64,000 nt of DNA from Enterobacter mori LMG 25706 (GCF_000211415.1 NZ_GL890776.1:246524-310523), one strand, 5' to 3'; shown: positions 1-9,736, numbered from the stretch's first letter. Notes: generated by a model from the sequence alone, not told the origin. Numbers and translations: made by a program.

Positions 1-122
1 TGTAGTCACGTCTTCTGCCTGAGCTGGCGCCCTGCGCTTAGCTGTCTGATCTCATTTAATATTTTTTGGTTTGCTGTCCAACGCGAGCCACGATGGATTA
101 TATTCTCAAGCAGGAGAAGAAC

Positions 123-485
123 ATGTTTTACTGGATTTTATTAGCCCTGGCTATTATCGCTGAAATTACCGGCACCCTGTCGATGAAATGGGCAAGCGTG
201 AGTGATGGTAATACCGGTTTTATTTTAATGCTGGTGATGATTACCCTTTCCTATATTTTCCTCTCATTTGCGGTAAAAAAAATCGCGCTGGGTGTCGCGT
301 ATGCCCTGTGGGAAGGTATCGGTATTTTATTGATCACGCTGTTCAGTGTCATGATATTTGACGAAACCTTGTCGACAATGAAAATTGCCGGATTAACCAC
401 GCTGGTGGTAGGGATCGTGCTGATTAAATCGGGTACACGTAAACCGACGAAACAGCAGAAGGAGCAGGCTCATGCAGCAGTTTGA
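123..485 (+). CDS. mdtJ: Spermidine exporter subunit MdtJ (SMR family)
   Basis: Small multidrug resistance family inner-membrane protein. With MdtI it forms a heteromeric spermidine exporter that relieves polyamine excess. The 120-residue product has four hydrophobic helices, the conserved membrane Glu in helix 1 (IIAEITGT) and the family motif [10 protein letters not shown], and it matches E. coli MdtJ almost end to end. The ATG at 123 was chosen because AGGAG lies 6 bases upstream; earlier in-frame TTG codons have no such site. It overlaps mdtI by 14 bases, so the two are surely co-translated. The promoter must lie in the first 120 bases of the window, which are AT-rich around 55-75. Confidence 0.96.
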   Translation: MFYWILLALAIIAEITGTLSMKWASVSDGNTGFILMLVMITLSYIFLSFAVKKIALGVAYALWEGIGILLITLFSVMIFDETLSTMKIAGLTTLVVGIVLIKSGTRKPTKQQKEQAHAAV

Positions 486-801
486 ATGGATCCACGCGGC
501 CTGGCTGGCGCTGGCCATCGTGCTGGAAATCGTGGCTAACGTCTTTTTAAAATTCTCTGACGGTTTTCGCCGTAAGTTTTATGGCTTGATGTCCATTGCC
601 GCCGTGCTGGGGGCATTTAGCGCCCTGTCGCAGGCGGTAAAAGGGATCGACCTTTCTGTGGCCTATGCGCTGTGGGGTGGCTTCGGTATCGCCGCCACCC
701 TGGCAGCAGGCTGGATCCTGTTCGGTCAGCGTTTGAATCACAAAGGCTGGATCGGCCTGGTTCTGCTGCTCGCAGGCATGATTATGATAAAACTCGCCTG
801 A
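472..801 (+). CDS. mdtI: Spermidine exporter subunit MdtI (SMR family)
   Basis: Partner of MdtJ in the spermidine export pump of the inner membrane. It has 109 residues, four predicted helices, the helix-1 Glu ([11 protein letters not shown]) and the SMR signature [10 protein letters not shown]. It agrees with E. coli MdtI over its whole length. The start lies inside the 3' end of mdtJ in another frame. A strong terminator follows the stop codon, so this is the last gene of the mdtJI unit. Confidence 0.96.
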   Translation: MQQFEWIHAAWLALAIVLEIVANVFLKFSDGFRRKFYGLMSIAAVLGAFSALSQAVKGIDLSVAYALWGGFGIAATLAAGWILFGQRLNHKGWIGLVLLLAGMIMIKLA

Positions 802-823
802 TGTCAGTTTCGACATCCTATTC

Positions 824-849
824 AGGCAGCGATATTCGCTGCCTTTTTT
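824..849 (+). terminator. Rho-independent terminator of mdtJI
   Basis: A 7-bp perfect stem (GGCAGCG/CGCTGCC, loop ATATT) is followed by a run of six T. It lies 23 bases after the mdtI stop and touches the stop codon of the convergent ydgD gene. Confidence 0.85.
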
Positions 850-1669
850 ATTGCTGCGCGAGCGCTTCCAGCTTGTCGCGAAAACCGGTAACCGACAGGG
901 CACGGTTATCGGCGCGCCATCTGTCTTTGGCGGATGGGGCAGAGCTTTGAACACCAATCAACTGCCAGCCATTCTCGGTTTTCAACATCAGCGGTGACCC
1001 GCTGTCACCCGGTAGCGTATCGCACTGATGCGAGAGCACGCTGTTTTGCGCCCAGCCAGTGACCGTGCAGTCTGTATGTGTGTAGAGAGAATCAAGATGA
1101 TCGACCGGGTAGCCGGATTGCGTCACTTTTCGGTCGACGGCTTTCAGTGCCGCCGTCAGCGCGGCTTTGTCACCGTCGAATAAGGGCAGGGGTGTGATAC
1201 CCGATGGCGGATAACGCAGAACAATCAGCCCAAAATCCCAGGATGCGGCGGCAGGGGGCACAATCCAGCCCTCACCATCCGGTTTTAAGCGTTTACCCAG
1301 AGAGGGATCAACCCGTCCTTCAATGCCGTGGATCTCATAGCGCCAGACCCCTTTTTGCGACACAAAGCGCAGGGCGATAGCTTTATCCGGTTTACCGGCT
1401 GGCGGCATGAGAAGGCAATGACCGGCCGTCAGTGCCAGTTGAGGCGTGATTAATGTTGCGGTACATAAGTTACCGCTGGCCGTTTCCAGTTGTCCTATGG
1501 CATCCCAGGGGGCTTGCGTCGGATCGGTAACCCGCGTGCGGTCATCATGACCAAAAAAAAGGGTCTTGACCTCTTTGGCGCTGATAGCGTCTTCATCACC
1601 ATCGTCCGCATGTAAGAATCCTGAAAAAAGACCAAACGTTCCCAGTAACAACACAACAGATTTACGCAT
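848..1669 (-). CDS. ydgD: Periplasmic trypsin-like serine protease YdgD
   Basis: Predicted secreted serine protease of the S1 (chymotrypsin) fold, 273 residues, the same size as E. coli YdgD. A signal peptide covers roughly the first 21 residues ([21 protein letters not shown]). The catalytic triad is visible: His in TAGHCL, Asp in WDFGLIVL and Ser in GDSGSP. The substrate is not known. Its position between mdtJI and asr is the same as in E. coli. The ATG start is followed directly by the signal peptide and needs no revision. Confidence 0.93.
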   Translation of the reverse strand: MRKSVVLLLGTFGLFSGFLHADDGDEDAISAKEVKTLFFGHDDRTRVTDPTQAPWDAIGQLETASGNLCTATLITPQLALTAGHCLLMPPAGKPDKAIALRFVSQKGVWRYEIHGIEGRVDPSLGKRLKPDGEGWIVPPAAASWDFGLIVLRYPPSGITPLPLFDGDKAALTAALKAVDRKVTQSGYPVDHLDSLYTHTDCTVTGWAQNSVLSHQCDTLPGDSGSPLMLKTENGWQLIGVQSSAPSAKDRWRADNRALSVTGFRDKLEALAQQ

Positions 1670-1866
1670 ATCACACTCTGGTGGGGTAATTATGATTATT
1701 AAAAGTGAACCCTATGAAAATACTATAGACGGGACAGCGCGAAAGTGGGAGTAAAATCAGCGTGCTACAATCAGGAAAGATAAAACTGGCTTGCGATGAG
1801 CGCGCATAAAATAAGCAAGATAAGAATGAGCTCAAACCGATAGCGCCGCAGCATACGCCCTCCGGA

Positions 1867-1902
1867 TAAAAAAACGGCGCGGAACTGGTCGGTTCAGCGC
1901 CG
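1867..1902 (-). terminator. Rho-independent terminator of asr
   Basis: On the minus strand an 11-bp stem with one mismatch (CGGCGCTGAAC/GTTCCGCGCCG, positions 1875-1902) is followed by seven to eight T. It lies just downstream of the asr stop. The rest of the asr-ydgD gap (1670-1866) shows nothing recognisable beyond the ydgD promoter region. Confidence 0.88.
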
Positions 1903-1944
1903 GTTTACCAACGTGCCCCGAAGGGCGCGGTTTAGCTTGTACTC

Positions 1945-2265
1945 TTACGCAGCTGGCTGTGCAGCTGGTTTAGCAGCTTCGTGTTTTACTGCTTTTTTGT
2001 GATGCTTTTTAGCAGCCTGCGCTTTCTGCTCTACAGCAGGTTTGGTCGCTTTTTTGTGGTGCTTTTTAGCGGCCTGGGCTTTCTGCTCTGCAGCAGGTTT
2101 TGCTGCTTTGTGATGTTTCTTATGGTGAACCGCTTTGGCTGGCGCAGCGGTGGTGGTTGCAGCTGGAGCCGCAGCAGGTGTTGCGGTCGCGGTAGTTTCA
2201 GCAGCAAATGCAGCAGAAGACAGACCCATAGCAGCGGCAACAACCAGAGCTAATACTTTTTTCAT
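1945..2265 (-). CDS. asr: Acid shock protein Asr
   Basis: Periplasmic acid-shock protein needed for growth at moderate acidity. It has 106 residues with a signal peptide ending AAFA and a mature part made of Ala/Lys/His/Pro repeats (AKKHHKK and AAKPA units, at least three copies). Two ATG codons lie six bases apart. The second was chosen because GAGGG stands 7 bases before it and only 1 base before the first. E. coli Asr also begins MKKVLAL. A candidate RstA box lies about 105 bases upstream and a strong terminator follows. The repeat number varies between strains, so length differences from E. coli (102 aa) are expected. Confidence 0.94.
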   Translation of the reverse strand: MKKVLALVVAAAMGLSSAAFAAETTATATPAAAPAATTTAAPAKAVHHKKHHKAAKPAAEQKAQAAKKHHKKATKPAVEQKAQAAKKHHKKAVKHEAAKPAAQPAA

Positions 2266-2369
2266 TTTCATACCCTCGAATTTGGTTTTTCATTTAACCC
2301 CACTGCGGGGCCGTTGAAAGAACTATATCCCTGTAAACTCGGGGTTTCCGTGAGTGATTGGTATCGGCG

Positions 2370-2383
2370 TGTAACCGTTTGTA
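2370..2383 (-). promoter_or_regulatory. Candidate RstA box of asr
   Basis: On the minus strand the sequence TACAAACGGTTACA matches the RstA consensus TACATNTNGTTACA at all but two defined positions. E. coli asr is activated by RstBA and this site lies about 105 bases before the asr start. A possible -10 (TATAGT, 2322-2327) lies downstream of it. Confidence 0.6.
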
Positions 2384-2387
2384 CAAT

Positions 2388-2403
2388 GCCGGGTTCCCCC
2401 GGC
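2388..2403. other. Short GC-rich dyad after the M32 carboxypeptidase gene
   Basis: GCCGGG/CCCGGC with loop TTCC lies 8 bases beyond the stop codon of the minus-strand carboxypeptidase gene. There is no T-run, so it is at best a weak terminator or an mRNA end-stabilising hairpin. Confidence 0.4.
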
Positions 2404-2411
2404 GATGTCGA

Positions 2412-3896
2412 TCACAAATAGCGCGAGGTCAGATGTTCGCGGAAGTAGCGGATATTCAGATCTTCCCCCGTCGCCTGGGTAATCAGTTGAGAGGTGCTAA
2501 ACCGGCTGCCGTGCTGCCAGACGTTCTGGCGCAGCCAGTCGAACAGCGCTGAGAAATCGCCGTCAGCAATAGACGCTTGCAGACCCGGAAGCGCCGTTTT
2601 CGCGGCGTGGAAGAGCTGCGCAGCGTACATCGCACCCAGCGTGTACGACGGGAAATACCCAAAGCCGCCGTCGGTCCAGTGGATATCCTGCATACAGCCG
2701 TTACGATAGTTATCTTTGGTCGATAGCCCAAGCCAGGCCTGCATTTTCTCATCCCACAGCGCCGGAATGTCGTCCACCTCAATGTCGCCGTTGATCAACG
2801 CGCGTTCAATTTCATAGCGCAGCACCACGTGCGCCGGGTAGCTCACTTCGTCCGCATCAACGCGGATATAGCCCGGCTTCACGCGCTGGTTCCAGGCGAT
2901 AAAGTTCTCTTCGCTGAACGCAGCCTGACTGCCAAAGCGGGCGTGAACGGCAGGGAGCAGATGCTTCAGGAAGGCCTCGCTACGCCCGAGCTGCATCTCA
3001 AAGAACAGGCTCTGAGATTCGTGGATTGCCGTTGAGCGCGCCAGCGCCACGGGCTGTCCGGCCCAGGCGCGCGGCAGGTTTTGTTCGTAACGCGCATGTC
3101 CGGTTTCGTGGATCACGCCAAACAGCGCGCTTAGCAGCTCGTCCTCGTCGTAGCGCGTGGTGATACGCACGTCTTCCGGCACGCCGCCGCAGAACGGGTG
3201 CGCACTGACGTCCAGACGACCGCCGTTAAAATCGAAGCCGAGCATCTTCATGGCTTCCAGACCCAGCTCACGCTGCGTCGCGGTCGGGAAAGGGCCCTGC
3301 GGCGGAACGAATGACCGCTGAGCCTGTTTTTCCACGACGTTTGCCAGGAGGTCCGGCAGCCAGGATTTCATGTCGCCGAACAGCACGTCCAGACGCGCGC
3401 TCGTCATGTCTGGTTCAAAAATATCGAGCAGCGCGTCGTAGGGCGAACCCCCTTTGGCGTCGGCGCGCAGGCGGGCCTCTTCGCGGCTCAGTTTCACCAC
3501 CTCTTTCAGGTTGGCGGAAAACCCCTGCCAGTCGTTGGCGGGGCGCTGAGTACGCCACGCGTGCTCGCATTTGCTGCCTGCCAGCGACTTGGCTTCCACC
3601 AGCGATTCTGGCAGCAATGTTGCTTGTTGATAATGGCGCGTCATTTCACGCAGGTTGGCCTGTTCGACATCATTCAGGTCTTCGCTTGCCGCGGCAGCCA
3701 GCCAATCACCCACTTTTTTATCGGTCAGGATCTGGTGTTGCAGGACGCTCATCTCCGCCAGCGCTTCACCGCGCGCGGTGCTGCCGCCCGGCGGCATCAT
3801 GGTGAACATGTCCCAGCTGGCGATGGAGGATAGGTGGGAGAAGCGGGAGAGACGCTGGAAGGTGCGGGTGAGTTGCTGGTAGTTATTGTTTTTCAT
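2412..3896 (-). CDS. M32-family metallocarboxypeptidase
   Basis: Cytoplasmic zinc carboxypeptidase of peptidase family M32 (thermostable carboxypeptidase 1 / Taq carboxypeptidase type), 494 residues, close to the usual 490-510. The zinc motif HETGH (residues 263-267) is followed by the family motif HESQS near residue 292, which supplies the third zinc ligand. It removes C-terminal residues from peptides, with broad specificity in the family. It stands between asr and ynfM, where E. coli K-12 has no such gene, so it is lineage-specific here. The gene is intact and its base composition is like the backbone. Confidence 0.93.
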   Translation of the reverse strand: MKNNNYQQLTRTFQRLSRFSHLSSIASWDMFTMMPPGGSTARGEALAEMSVLQHQILTDKKVGDWLAAAASEDLNDVEQANLREMTRHYQQATLLPESLVEAKSLAGSKCEHAWRTQRPANDWQGFSANLKEVVKLSREEARLRADAKGGSPYDALLDIFEPDMTSARLDVLFGDMKSWLPDLLANVVEKQAQRSFVPPQGPFPTATQRELGLEAMKMLGFDFNGGRLDVSAHPFCGGVPEDVRITTRYDEDELLSALFGVIHETGHARYEQNLPRAWAGQPVALARSTAIHESQSLFFEMQLGRSEAFLKHLLPAVHARFGSQAAFSEENFIAWNQRVKPGYIRVDADEVSYPAHVVLRYEIERALINGDIEVDDIPALWDEKMQAWLGLSTKDNYRNGCMQDIHWTDGGFGYFPSYTLGAMYAAQLFHAAKTALPGLQASIADGDFSALFDWLRQNVWQHGSRFSTSQLITQATGEDLNIRYFREHLTSRYL

Positions 3897-3916
3897 GAAG
3901 TCCTCGTGTCTGAATC

Positions 3917-3943
3917 AGCCGATGACAAAAATTAGCATCGGCT
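3917..3943 (-). terminator. Hairpin between ynfM and the carboxypeptidase gene
   Basis: Perfect 8-bp stem AGCCGATG/CATCGGCT with an AT-rich loop, nested inside outer arms (TCCTCGTGT and ACACGAAGGA). It separates two minus-strand genes. On the minus strand a weak T-containing tail follows, so it is probably a partial terminator of ynfM. Confidence 0.5.
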
Positions 3944-3970
3944 CGATTTAAACACGAAGGACGCAGAATG

Positions 3971-5224
3971 TTAATGCAGACGTTTATGCAAACTTGCCCC
4001 CACCAGTAGCGCCGCGCACAGCATCAGCGCGATAAACCCGCCCACGCCGTTCCAGCCGTAGTTGTGCCAGAACACGCCGCCGAGCGTCCCGGCAATGCTT
4101 GATCCCAGGTAATAGCTAAACAGATACAGCGACGACGCCTGGCCCTTTGCGCGACGGGCACGCGGGCCAATCCAGCTGCTGGCGACCGAGTGGGCGGCGA
4201 AAAAGCCTGCAGAGAAGAGCAGCATTCCGGCAAAAATCAGCCACAGAGAGGAGAAGAGCGTCAGCAGAAGGCCGACCAGCATCACCGCCGTGAAGAACAA
4301 CATCACCGGGCCACGACCGTAGCGTGCGGTCATCGCTCCGGCTTTTGGCGAACTCCAGGTACCGGTGAGGTATGCCACGGAAAGTAGGCCGACCACCGCC
4401 TGGCTGAGATGCCACGGAGAAAGCATCAGGCGATAGCCAATGTAGTTAAACAGCGTGACAAACGAACCCATCAGCAGAAAACCCATCAGGAACAGGCGCG
4501 GCAGCCCTTTATCACGCCAGTGCAGGCGGAAGTTGATAAACAGCGTTTTGGGGCGCAGGGACGCCGGGCGGAAGTGACGTGATTCCGGCAGGATTTTCCA
4601 GAACATCAGCGCAGAGGCGAGCGCAAAGCAACCAATCACCGCCAGCGCAATGCGCCAGTTAAAGAAATCCGTAAACACCCCGCTCAGCAGGCGTCCGCTC
4701 ATCCCGCCGATGGAGTTCCCGCTGATGTACAGCCCCATAGAGAAGGCGACAAAGCTCGGGTGGATCTCCTCGCTGAGGTAGGTCATCCCGACCGCAGCGA
4801 CGCCGCTCAGCGATAACCCGATCAGCGCACGCATTATCAGGATACCGTGCCAGCTGGTCATCATTGTTGAAAGCAGCGTACAGACGGAGGCCAGCATCAG
4901 AGCGGTGACCATGACCTGCTTTCGGCCAATCGCATCTGAGAGCGGCCCGGTGAACAGCAGACCGACCGCCAGCATCCCGGTGGAGAGAGAAAGCGAAATA
5001 CTGCTGCTGGCAGGCGACACGCCAAACTCGTGGGACAACACAGGCAGGATCGGCTGCACGCAATAGAGCAGGGCAAAGGTTGCGAGACCTGCTGAGAAAA
5101 GCGCCAGCGTGACGCGCATAAACTGAGGGGTACCACGTTTAATAAACTGCACCGGCTGAGATGCTGCAGGTAAATCATCAATATCATTTGCCGGAGTGAT
5201 ATCAATGGTAGTTGTACGACTCAC
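3971..5224 (-). CDS. ynfM: MFS transporter YnfM
   Basis: Inner-membrane major facilitator, drug:H+ antiporter type with 12 helices, nearly identical in sequence and length (417 aa) to E. coli YnfM. The MFS loop 2-3 motif is visible as GPLSDAIGRK. I start it at a GTG (VSRTTTID) rather than the upstream in-frame ATG codons, because AAGGAA lies 6 bases before the GTG and E. coli YnfM begins MSRTTTVD. The substrate is not established. It is divergent from the LysR gene ynfL, as in E. coli, so YnfL probably controls it from the 121-base gap between them. Confidence 0.94.
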   Translation of the reverse strand: MSRTTTIDITPANDIDDLPAASQPVQFIKRGTPQFMRVTLALFSAGLATFALLYCVQPILPVLSHEFGVSPASSSISLSLSTGMLAVGLLFTGPLSDAIGRKQVMVTALMLASVCTLLSTMMTSWHGILIMRALIGLSLSGVAAVGMTYLSEEIHPSFVAFSMGLYISGNSIGGMSGRLLSGVFTDFFNWRIALAVIGCFALASALMFWKILPESRHFRPASLRPKTLFINFRLHWRDKGLPRLFLMGFLLMGSFVTLFNYIGYRLMLSPWHLSQAVVGLLSVAYLTGTWSSPKAGAMTARYGRGPVMLFFTAVMLVGLLLTLFSSLWLIFAGMLLFSAGFFAAHSVASSWIGPRARRAKGQASSLYLFSYYLGSSIAGTLGGVFWHNYGWNGVGGFIALMLCAALLVGASLHKRLH

Positions 5225-5345
5225 ACATGTTCCTTGCTTAAACATCCCCGTGATTTCTGGTGACGGGTATGACCACAAGATCAGAGTAGGAAAATGTAAA
5301 TATTCTGTCTAATATATTAATAATCTCAAATGATACTTTAAAAAT

Positions 5346-6251
5346 ATGAATATCGAACTGCGTCATTTACGCTACTTCGTGGCGGTAGCAGAGGAGCTGC
5401 ATTTTGGCCGCGCGGCGGCGAGGCTGAACATCTCTCAGCCACCGCTCAGCCAGCAAATTCAGATCCTCGAACAGCAGGTTGGGGCGCGTCTGCTGGCGCG
5501 TACGAACCGTAGCGTGAGCCTGACCGCCGCGGGCAAGCAGTTCCTGGCCGACAGCAGGCAAATTCTGAGCATGGTGGATGACGCCGCTGCCAGGGCGGAG
5601 CGGCTGTATCTGGGGGAGACCGGCGAACTGCGGATCGGCTTTACCTCGTCGGCGCCCTTCATCAGCGCCGTCTCTGAAACCCTCTCATCGTTCCGCCGCC
5701 ATTTCCCGGACGTGCATATTCAGACCCGCGAAATAAACACCCGCGAGCAAATTTCGCCGCTCAACGAGGGGGCGCTCGACCTGGGGCTGATGCGTAATAC
5801 CGCACTACCGGATACGCTGGCGTGGCAGGTTATCCTGCGCGAACCCCTGATGGCGATGATCCCGCAGGATCACCCTCTGGCGTCGCAAGCTTCCGTGACG
5901 CTGGCAGAGCTGGCAAAAGAGCCCTTTGTCTTTTTTGACCCTCAGGTCGGCACCGGTCTGTATGACGATATTTTGGGCCTGATGCGTCGCCACGATCTCG
6001 CCCCGGTTATTACTCAGGAAGTGGGGGAGGCCATGACCATTATTGGTCTGGTTGCCGCCGGACTTGGGGTTTCTATTCTCCCGGCGTCCTTTAAGCGGGT
6101 ACAATTGCAGGAAATGCGCTGGGTGGCGATTGCCGAAAAAGAGGCGGTTTCCGAGATGTGGCTGGTCTGGTCAAAACATCGCGAACAGAGTCAGGCGGCG
6201 CAGCGGTTTAAAAAGCAGCTCATTACAGCCTCGGCAGGGCGATATTTATAG
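5346..6251 (+). CDS. ynfL: LysR-family regulator YnfL
   Basis: 301-residue LysR-type transcriptional regulator. The winged helix-turn-helix lies at residues 3-62 (LRHLRYFVAVAEELHFGRAA) and the periplasmic-binding-like effector domain follows from about residue 90. It corresponds to E. coli YnfL and is divergently transcribed from ynfM, the usual arrangement for a LysR gene and its target. The effector is unknown. Only weak Shine-Dalgarno matches precede the ATG. The gene is followed at 121 bases by mlc on the same strand. Confidence 0.93.
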   Translation: MNIELRHLRYFVAVAEELHFGRAAARLNISQPPLSQQIQILEQQVGARLLARTNRSVSLTAAGKQFLADSRQILSMVDDAAARAERLYLGETGELRIGFTSSAPFISAVSETLSSFRRHFPDVHIQTREINTREQISPLNEGALDLGLMRNTALPDTLAWQVILREPLMAMIPQDHPLASQASVTLAELAKEPFVFFDPQVGTGLYDDILGLMRRHDLAPVITQEVGEAMTIIGLVAAGLGVSILPASFKRVQLQEMRWVAIAEKEAVSEMWLVWSKHREQSQAAQRFKKQLITASAGRYL

Positions 6252-6311
6252 GGAAACTGGGGTAAAAATGTGCGGTAAATCACATGGCTAAGTAAATATT
6301 TGACGACGCCT

Positions 6312-6327
6312 GGTGAAGTGCTTCACC
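6312..6327. promoter_or_regulatory. Perfect dyad upstream of mlc
   Basis: GGTGAAG-TG-CTTCACC is a perfect 7-bp inverted repeat 46 bases before the mlc start codon, in the promoter region. The binding protein cannot be assigned from sequence. Confidence 0.4.
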
Positions 6328-6339
6328 ATAGCCAACAGT

Positions 6340-6361
6340 TTATTTCGAAGCTCGAAAATAA
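6340..6361 (+). promoter_or_regulatory. Candidate Mlc autoregulatory operator
   Basis: An AT-flanked imperfect palindrome with TTATTTCG on the left and CTCGAAAATAA on the right lies 11 bases before the mlc GTG codon. Its shape fits Mlc operators known from ptsG, manX and mlc. Mlc represses its own gene in E. coli, so this site would overlap or follow the transcription start. Confidence 0.55.
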
Positions 6362-6372
6362 GGGAGTACGAG

Positions 6373-7593
6373 GTGGTTGCTGATAGCCAGCCAGGGCATA
6401 TTGATCAGATTAAGCAGACCAATGCAGGCGCAGTGTATCGCCTGATTGATCAGCTCGGTCCGGTTTCGCGTATCGATCTTTCGCGCCTGGCACAACTGGC
6501 ACCCGCCAGTATCACCAAGATAGTTCGCGAAATGCTGGAAGCTCACCTGGTCCAGGAGACGGAAATACAGGAGCCGGGCAGCCGTGGACGTCCTGCTGTC
6601 GGGCTGGTGGTAGAAACGGAAGCATGGCACTACCTGTCATTGCGCATCAGCCGGGGGGAAATCTTCCTTGCGCTGCGCGATCTCAGCAGCAAGCTGGTGG
6701 TGGAAGACCGGCTGGAGCTCCCGCTCGATGCGGAACAACCGCTTCTTGACGCCATCCTGACCCATATCGATCACTTCTTTATCCGCCATCAGCAGCGGCT
6801 TGAACGGTTAACGGCGATTCCTATCACCATGCCGGGTATCATTGATACCGAGAATGGCATCGTGCACCGCATGCCGTTTTATGACAATGTCAAAGAGATG
6901 CCGCTGGGTGAGGTGCTGAAAAACCATACCGGCGTGCCCGTCTACATTCAGCATGATATCAGCGCCTGGACCATGGCGGAGGCGCTGTTTGGCGCATCTC
7001 GCGGCGCGCGCGACGTTATTCAGGTGGTGATTGATCACAACGTGGGGGCGGGGGTGATTACCGACGGTCGCCTGCTGCACGCCGGAAGCAGCAGCCTGGT
7101 GGAAATCGGTCACACGCAGGTCGACCCGTACGGTAAACGCTGCTACTGCGGGAACCACGGCTGCCTGGAGACCATTGCCAGCGTCGAAAGCGTGCTGGAG
7201 CTGGCGCAGGTGAGGCTCAGCCAGTCGATGAGCTCCTCGCTTCACGGCCAGCCGCTTACCGTGGATTCTCTCTGCGCTGCAGCCCGACAGGGGGATTTAC
7301 TGGCGAAAGATATCATCACGGGCGTCGGTAACAACGTGGGCCGCATTCTCGCCATTATGGTCAATCTGTTTAACCCACAAAAAATTCTGATTGGTTCACC
7401 GCTCAGCCAGGCGGCGGAGATTCTCTTTCCGGCGATTTCTGCCTGCATCAACCAGCAGGCGCTTCCTGCGTACAGTAAAAACATCGCGGTCGAAAGCACC
7501 CAATTTTCGAACCAGGGAACCATGGCCGGTGCCGCGCTGGTGAAAGATGCGATGTATAACGGCTCTTTACTGATCCGTTTGTTGCAGGGTTAA
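6373..7593 (+). CDS. mlc: Mlc, global regulator of PTS sugar genes (ROK family)
   Basis: Repressor of ptsG, manXYZ, malT and ptsHI. It is inactivated when unphosphorylated EIICB-Glc sequesters it at the membrane. The product has 406 residues as in E. coli: N-terminal helix-turn-helix (about 15-70), then the ROK domain with the zinc motif HTQVDPYGKRCYCGNHGC, which holds the essential Cys and His ligands. The start is GTG, preceded by AGGGAG, and agrees with the E. coli N-terminus (VAENQPGHIDQ); an upstream in-frame extension was rejected. Mlc and a likely operator just before the gene suggest autoregulation. The following gene, ynfK, is 130 bases away. Confidence 0.97.
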   Translation: MVADSQPGHIDQIKQTNAGAVYRLIDQLGPVSRIDLSRLAQLAPASITKIVREMLEAHLVQETEIQEPGSRGRPAVGLVVETEAWHYLSLRISRGEIFLALRDLSSKLVVEDRLELPLDAEQPLLDAILTHIDHFFIRHQQRLERLTAIPITMPGIIDTENGIVHRMPFYDNVKEMPLGEVLKNHTGVPVYIQHDISAWTMAEALFGASRGARDVIQVVIDHNVGAGVITDGRLLHAGSSSLVEIGHTQVDPYGKRCYCGNHGCLETIASVESVLELAQVRLSQSMSSSLHGQPLTVDSLCAAARQGDLLAKDIITGVGNNVGRILAIMVNLFNPQKILIGSPLSQAAEILFPAISACINQQALPAYSKNIAVESTQFSNQGTMAGAALVKDAMYNGSLLIRLLQG

Positions 7594-7619
7594 CTCTTTT
7601 CCATAGATGTAAGAAATAT

Positions 7620-7645
7620 TGCGCTATCTCAAGCCGGGTAGCGCA
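7620..7645. other. Dyad between mlc and ynfK
   Basis: TGCGCTA/TAGCGCA, a perfect 7-bp inverted repeat with a 12-base loop, follows the mlc stop by 26 bases. No T-run follows, so terminator function is uncertain. Confidence 0.35.
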
Positions 7646-7723
7646 CGCATCCCGTAGACTTCCCCCACTGAATTATTTACCTGGTTTATATTTTCGAAGC
7701 ATACCCAAGAGGTGGAATGAGTC

Positions 7724-8419
7724 ATGCTTAAGCGTTTCTTTGTTACTGGTACTGATACCTCTGTCGGCAAGACCGTCGTATCCCGCGCATTGCTGCAGTC
7801 TCTGGCAGCCAGCGGTAAACGCGTGGCAGGGTACAAACCGGTCGCAAAAGGCAGTAAAGAGACGCCAGACGGATTGCGTAATAAAGACGCCCTGGTGCTG
7901 CAAAGCGTTTCGTCCATTGAATTACCTTATCACGCGGTAAATCCTATCGCGCTAAGCGAGGATGAGAGCAGCGTGGCGCACAGCGGCCTGATCAACTACA
8001 GCCTGCTTTCCGACGGTCTGGCGAGCCTGAGCGAGAAAGTGGACCACGTTGTGGTTGAAGGCACCGGCGGCTGGCGCAGCCTGATGAATGATTTACGCCC
8101 GCTTTCCGAGTGGGTGGTGCAGGAACAACTGCCCGTGGTGATGGTGGTCGGCATTCAGGAAGGGTGCATCAACCATGCCCTCCTGACGGCACAGGCCATT
8201 GCCAATGACGGTCTGCCGCTGGTGGGCTGGGTGGCTAACCGTATTAACCCGGGGCTTGCGCACTACGCTGAAATCATCGAGGTGCTGAGCAAAAAACTCC
8301 CCGGGCCTTTAGTGGGTGAATTGCCCTACCTGCCGCGCGCCGAGCAGCGCGAATTAGCGCAGTACATCGACCTCTCTGCTTTCAGCAGTATGGGGTCCGT
8401 AGACAGAGTCGTGGCGTAA
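7724..8419 (+). CDS. ynfK: Dethiobiotin synthetase paralogue YnfK (BioD2)
   Basis: ATP-dependent dethiobiotin synthetase fold, 231 residues, matching E. coli YnfK/BioD2. The P-loop is GTDTSVGKT (residues 8-16) and the conserved VEGTGGW segment follows near residue 110. The main biotin-operon enzyme BioD1 lies elsewhere in such genomes; this copy is an isolated paralogue whose physiological role is unclear. The last 66 bases overlap the 3' end of the convergent clcB gene. Confidence 0.93.
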   Translation: MLKRFFVTGTDTSVGKTVVSRALLQSLAASGKRVAGYKPVAKGSKETPDGLRNKDALVLQSVSSIELPYHAVNPIALSEDESSVAHSGLINYSLLSDGLASLSEKVDHVVVEGTGGWRSLMNDLRPLSEWVVQEQLPVVMVVGIQEGCINHALLTAQAIANDGLPLVGWVANRINPGLAHYAEIIEVLSKKLPGPLVGELPYLPRAEQRELAQYIDLSAFSSMGSVDRVVA

Positions 8420-9628
8420 CGTCCTCGACAGTACCGACGCGACGACGCACGCGACCAGCAAGCCGGGCAGTAAAGAATACTGCCCGGTCATTTCACAGAC
8501 CATCAGTGCCGACATAATTGGCGCATGCGACGTGGCAGCCAGCAGCGTTGCCATACCTGCCAGCCCCAGCAAAATTGCCGTCTCAGCACCAGGAAACCAC
8601 AGCGCAAATAGCTGCGCAAACAGCATTCCTGTCGCCATGCCGACAAATAACGTCGGTGTGAACACCCCGCCGGGCGCGCCCGAGCCGCTGCTTGCCAGTA
8701 CCGCCAGCAATTTACAGATAAACACGCCTGCAATCACCGACAGCAACGGCGGGGCGAGAAGAAAAGCCTGAACCACACTGTAGCCATTCCCCCACACCTT
8801 CGGCGTCAGCAGCGACAGCAGCCCGACGATCAGCCCGCCCAGCGCCAGCTGCCACGGCGGCGAAAGCTTAAGGCGCAGAAACAGAGCGTGGCTGTAGGCC
8901 ATCAGCCACATCAGCAGCGGACCGCACAGCCCGGCCAGCAGTCCCATGCCGACAATCAGGGAATAATTTACCGCGGTGAGACTTTCGTTGAGGTGGACCT
9001 GATAAAGGGTGTTTGCGCCGGGGCTGAGCAGGCGAGTCGTAAGCAGCGCGACCACCGCAGCAATCACCACCGGGCCGAGCGAGGCCAGCATCAGCGTGCC
9101 AAACAGGATCTCAGCGATGAACAGGCTTCCGGCTAAGGGGGCGTGGTAGGCGCTGGCCATCCCGGCGGCGGCCCCGCAGGCAATCCACAATTTCCATTCT
9201 GATTTAGGGGTAAAGCGCCGGGCGAACAGGGAAGCCGCGAGGGCGGCAAGCAGGATCATCGCCCCTTCACGCCCGATGGCGCTGCCGCTGGCGACCACCA
9301 GCAAAGAAGCGAGTGATTTCACCAGGCTGGCACCGTAATCAAACTGTCCGTCTTCGGTTTCCAGCGCTTCCATATAATCGGTTGGCGCGTGAGGCCGCTG
9401 CGCGGTAAACCGTTGCCATCCCCAGAGCAGCAGTCCAGCAGCCAGACCGCCCAGCGCGGGCGTCAGCACCCGTCGCCAGGGCGATAATGCGGCGGCGGCG
9501 TTCACCAGGCTGCCGCTGTCGTTGCTTAAAAACAGCCACTCCAGCAGATACATGCTGTGGCGGAATACCGCAACGGCCAGCGCGGCCAACACGCCGGTGA
9601 CGATGGCAATCAGGAGTCGGCGAAACAT
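8354..9628 (-). CDS. clcB: ClC-type chloride channel/antiporter ClcB
   Basis: Inner-membrane ClC family protein, 424 residues. ClC selectivity-filter motifs are visible: GSGAPGG and GREGAMI. It is the orthologue of E. coli ClcB, which with ClcA helps extreme acid resistance. The start at MFRRLL agrees with E. coli; an in-frame ATG 36 bases further upstream is possible and neither has a clear ribosome-binding site. The C-terminal coding region overlaps ynfK by 66 bases on opposite strands. In E. coli dmsD follows on the far side; here the next dmsD is 36 kb away. Confidence 0.92.
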   Translation of the reverse strand: MFRRLLIAIVTGVLAALAVAVFRHSMYLLEWLFLSNDSGSLVNAAAALSPWRRVLTPALGGLAAGLLLWGWQRFTAQRPHAPTDYMEALETEDGQFDYGASLVKSLASLLVVASGSAIGREGAMILLAALAASLFARRFTPKSEWKLWIACGAAAGMASAYHAPLAGSLFIAEILFGTLMLASLGPVVIAAVVALLTTRLLSPGANTLYQVHLNESLTAVNYSLIVGMGLLAGLCGPLLMWLMAYSHALFLRLKLSPPWQLALGGLIVGLLSLLTPKVWGNGYSVVQAFLLAPPLLSVIAGVFICKLLAVLASSGSGAPGGVFTPTLFVGMATGMLFAQLFALWFPGAETAILLGLAGMATLLAATSHAPIMSALMVCEMTGQYSLLPGLLVACVVASVLSRTLRHDSVYGPHTAESREVDVLR

Positions 9629-9736
9629 CGCGGGAATGTCGGGGTAGGCGTGAAGACGTTGCATGGGTCGCGAGTCAACGGGAAAGATATAATATTGTGG
9701 CGGGAAAACGTGGGGTTAGCAAAAGGTATCCGCGCG

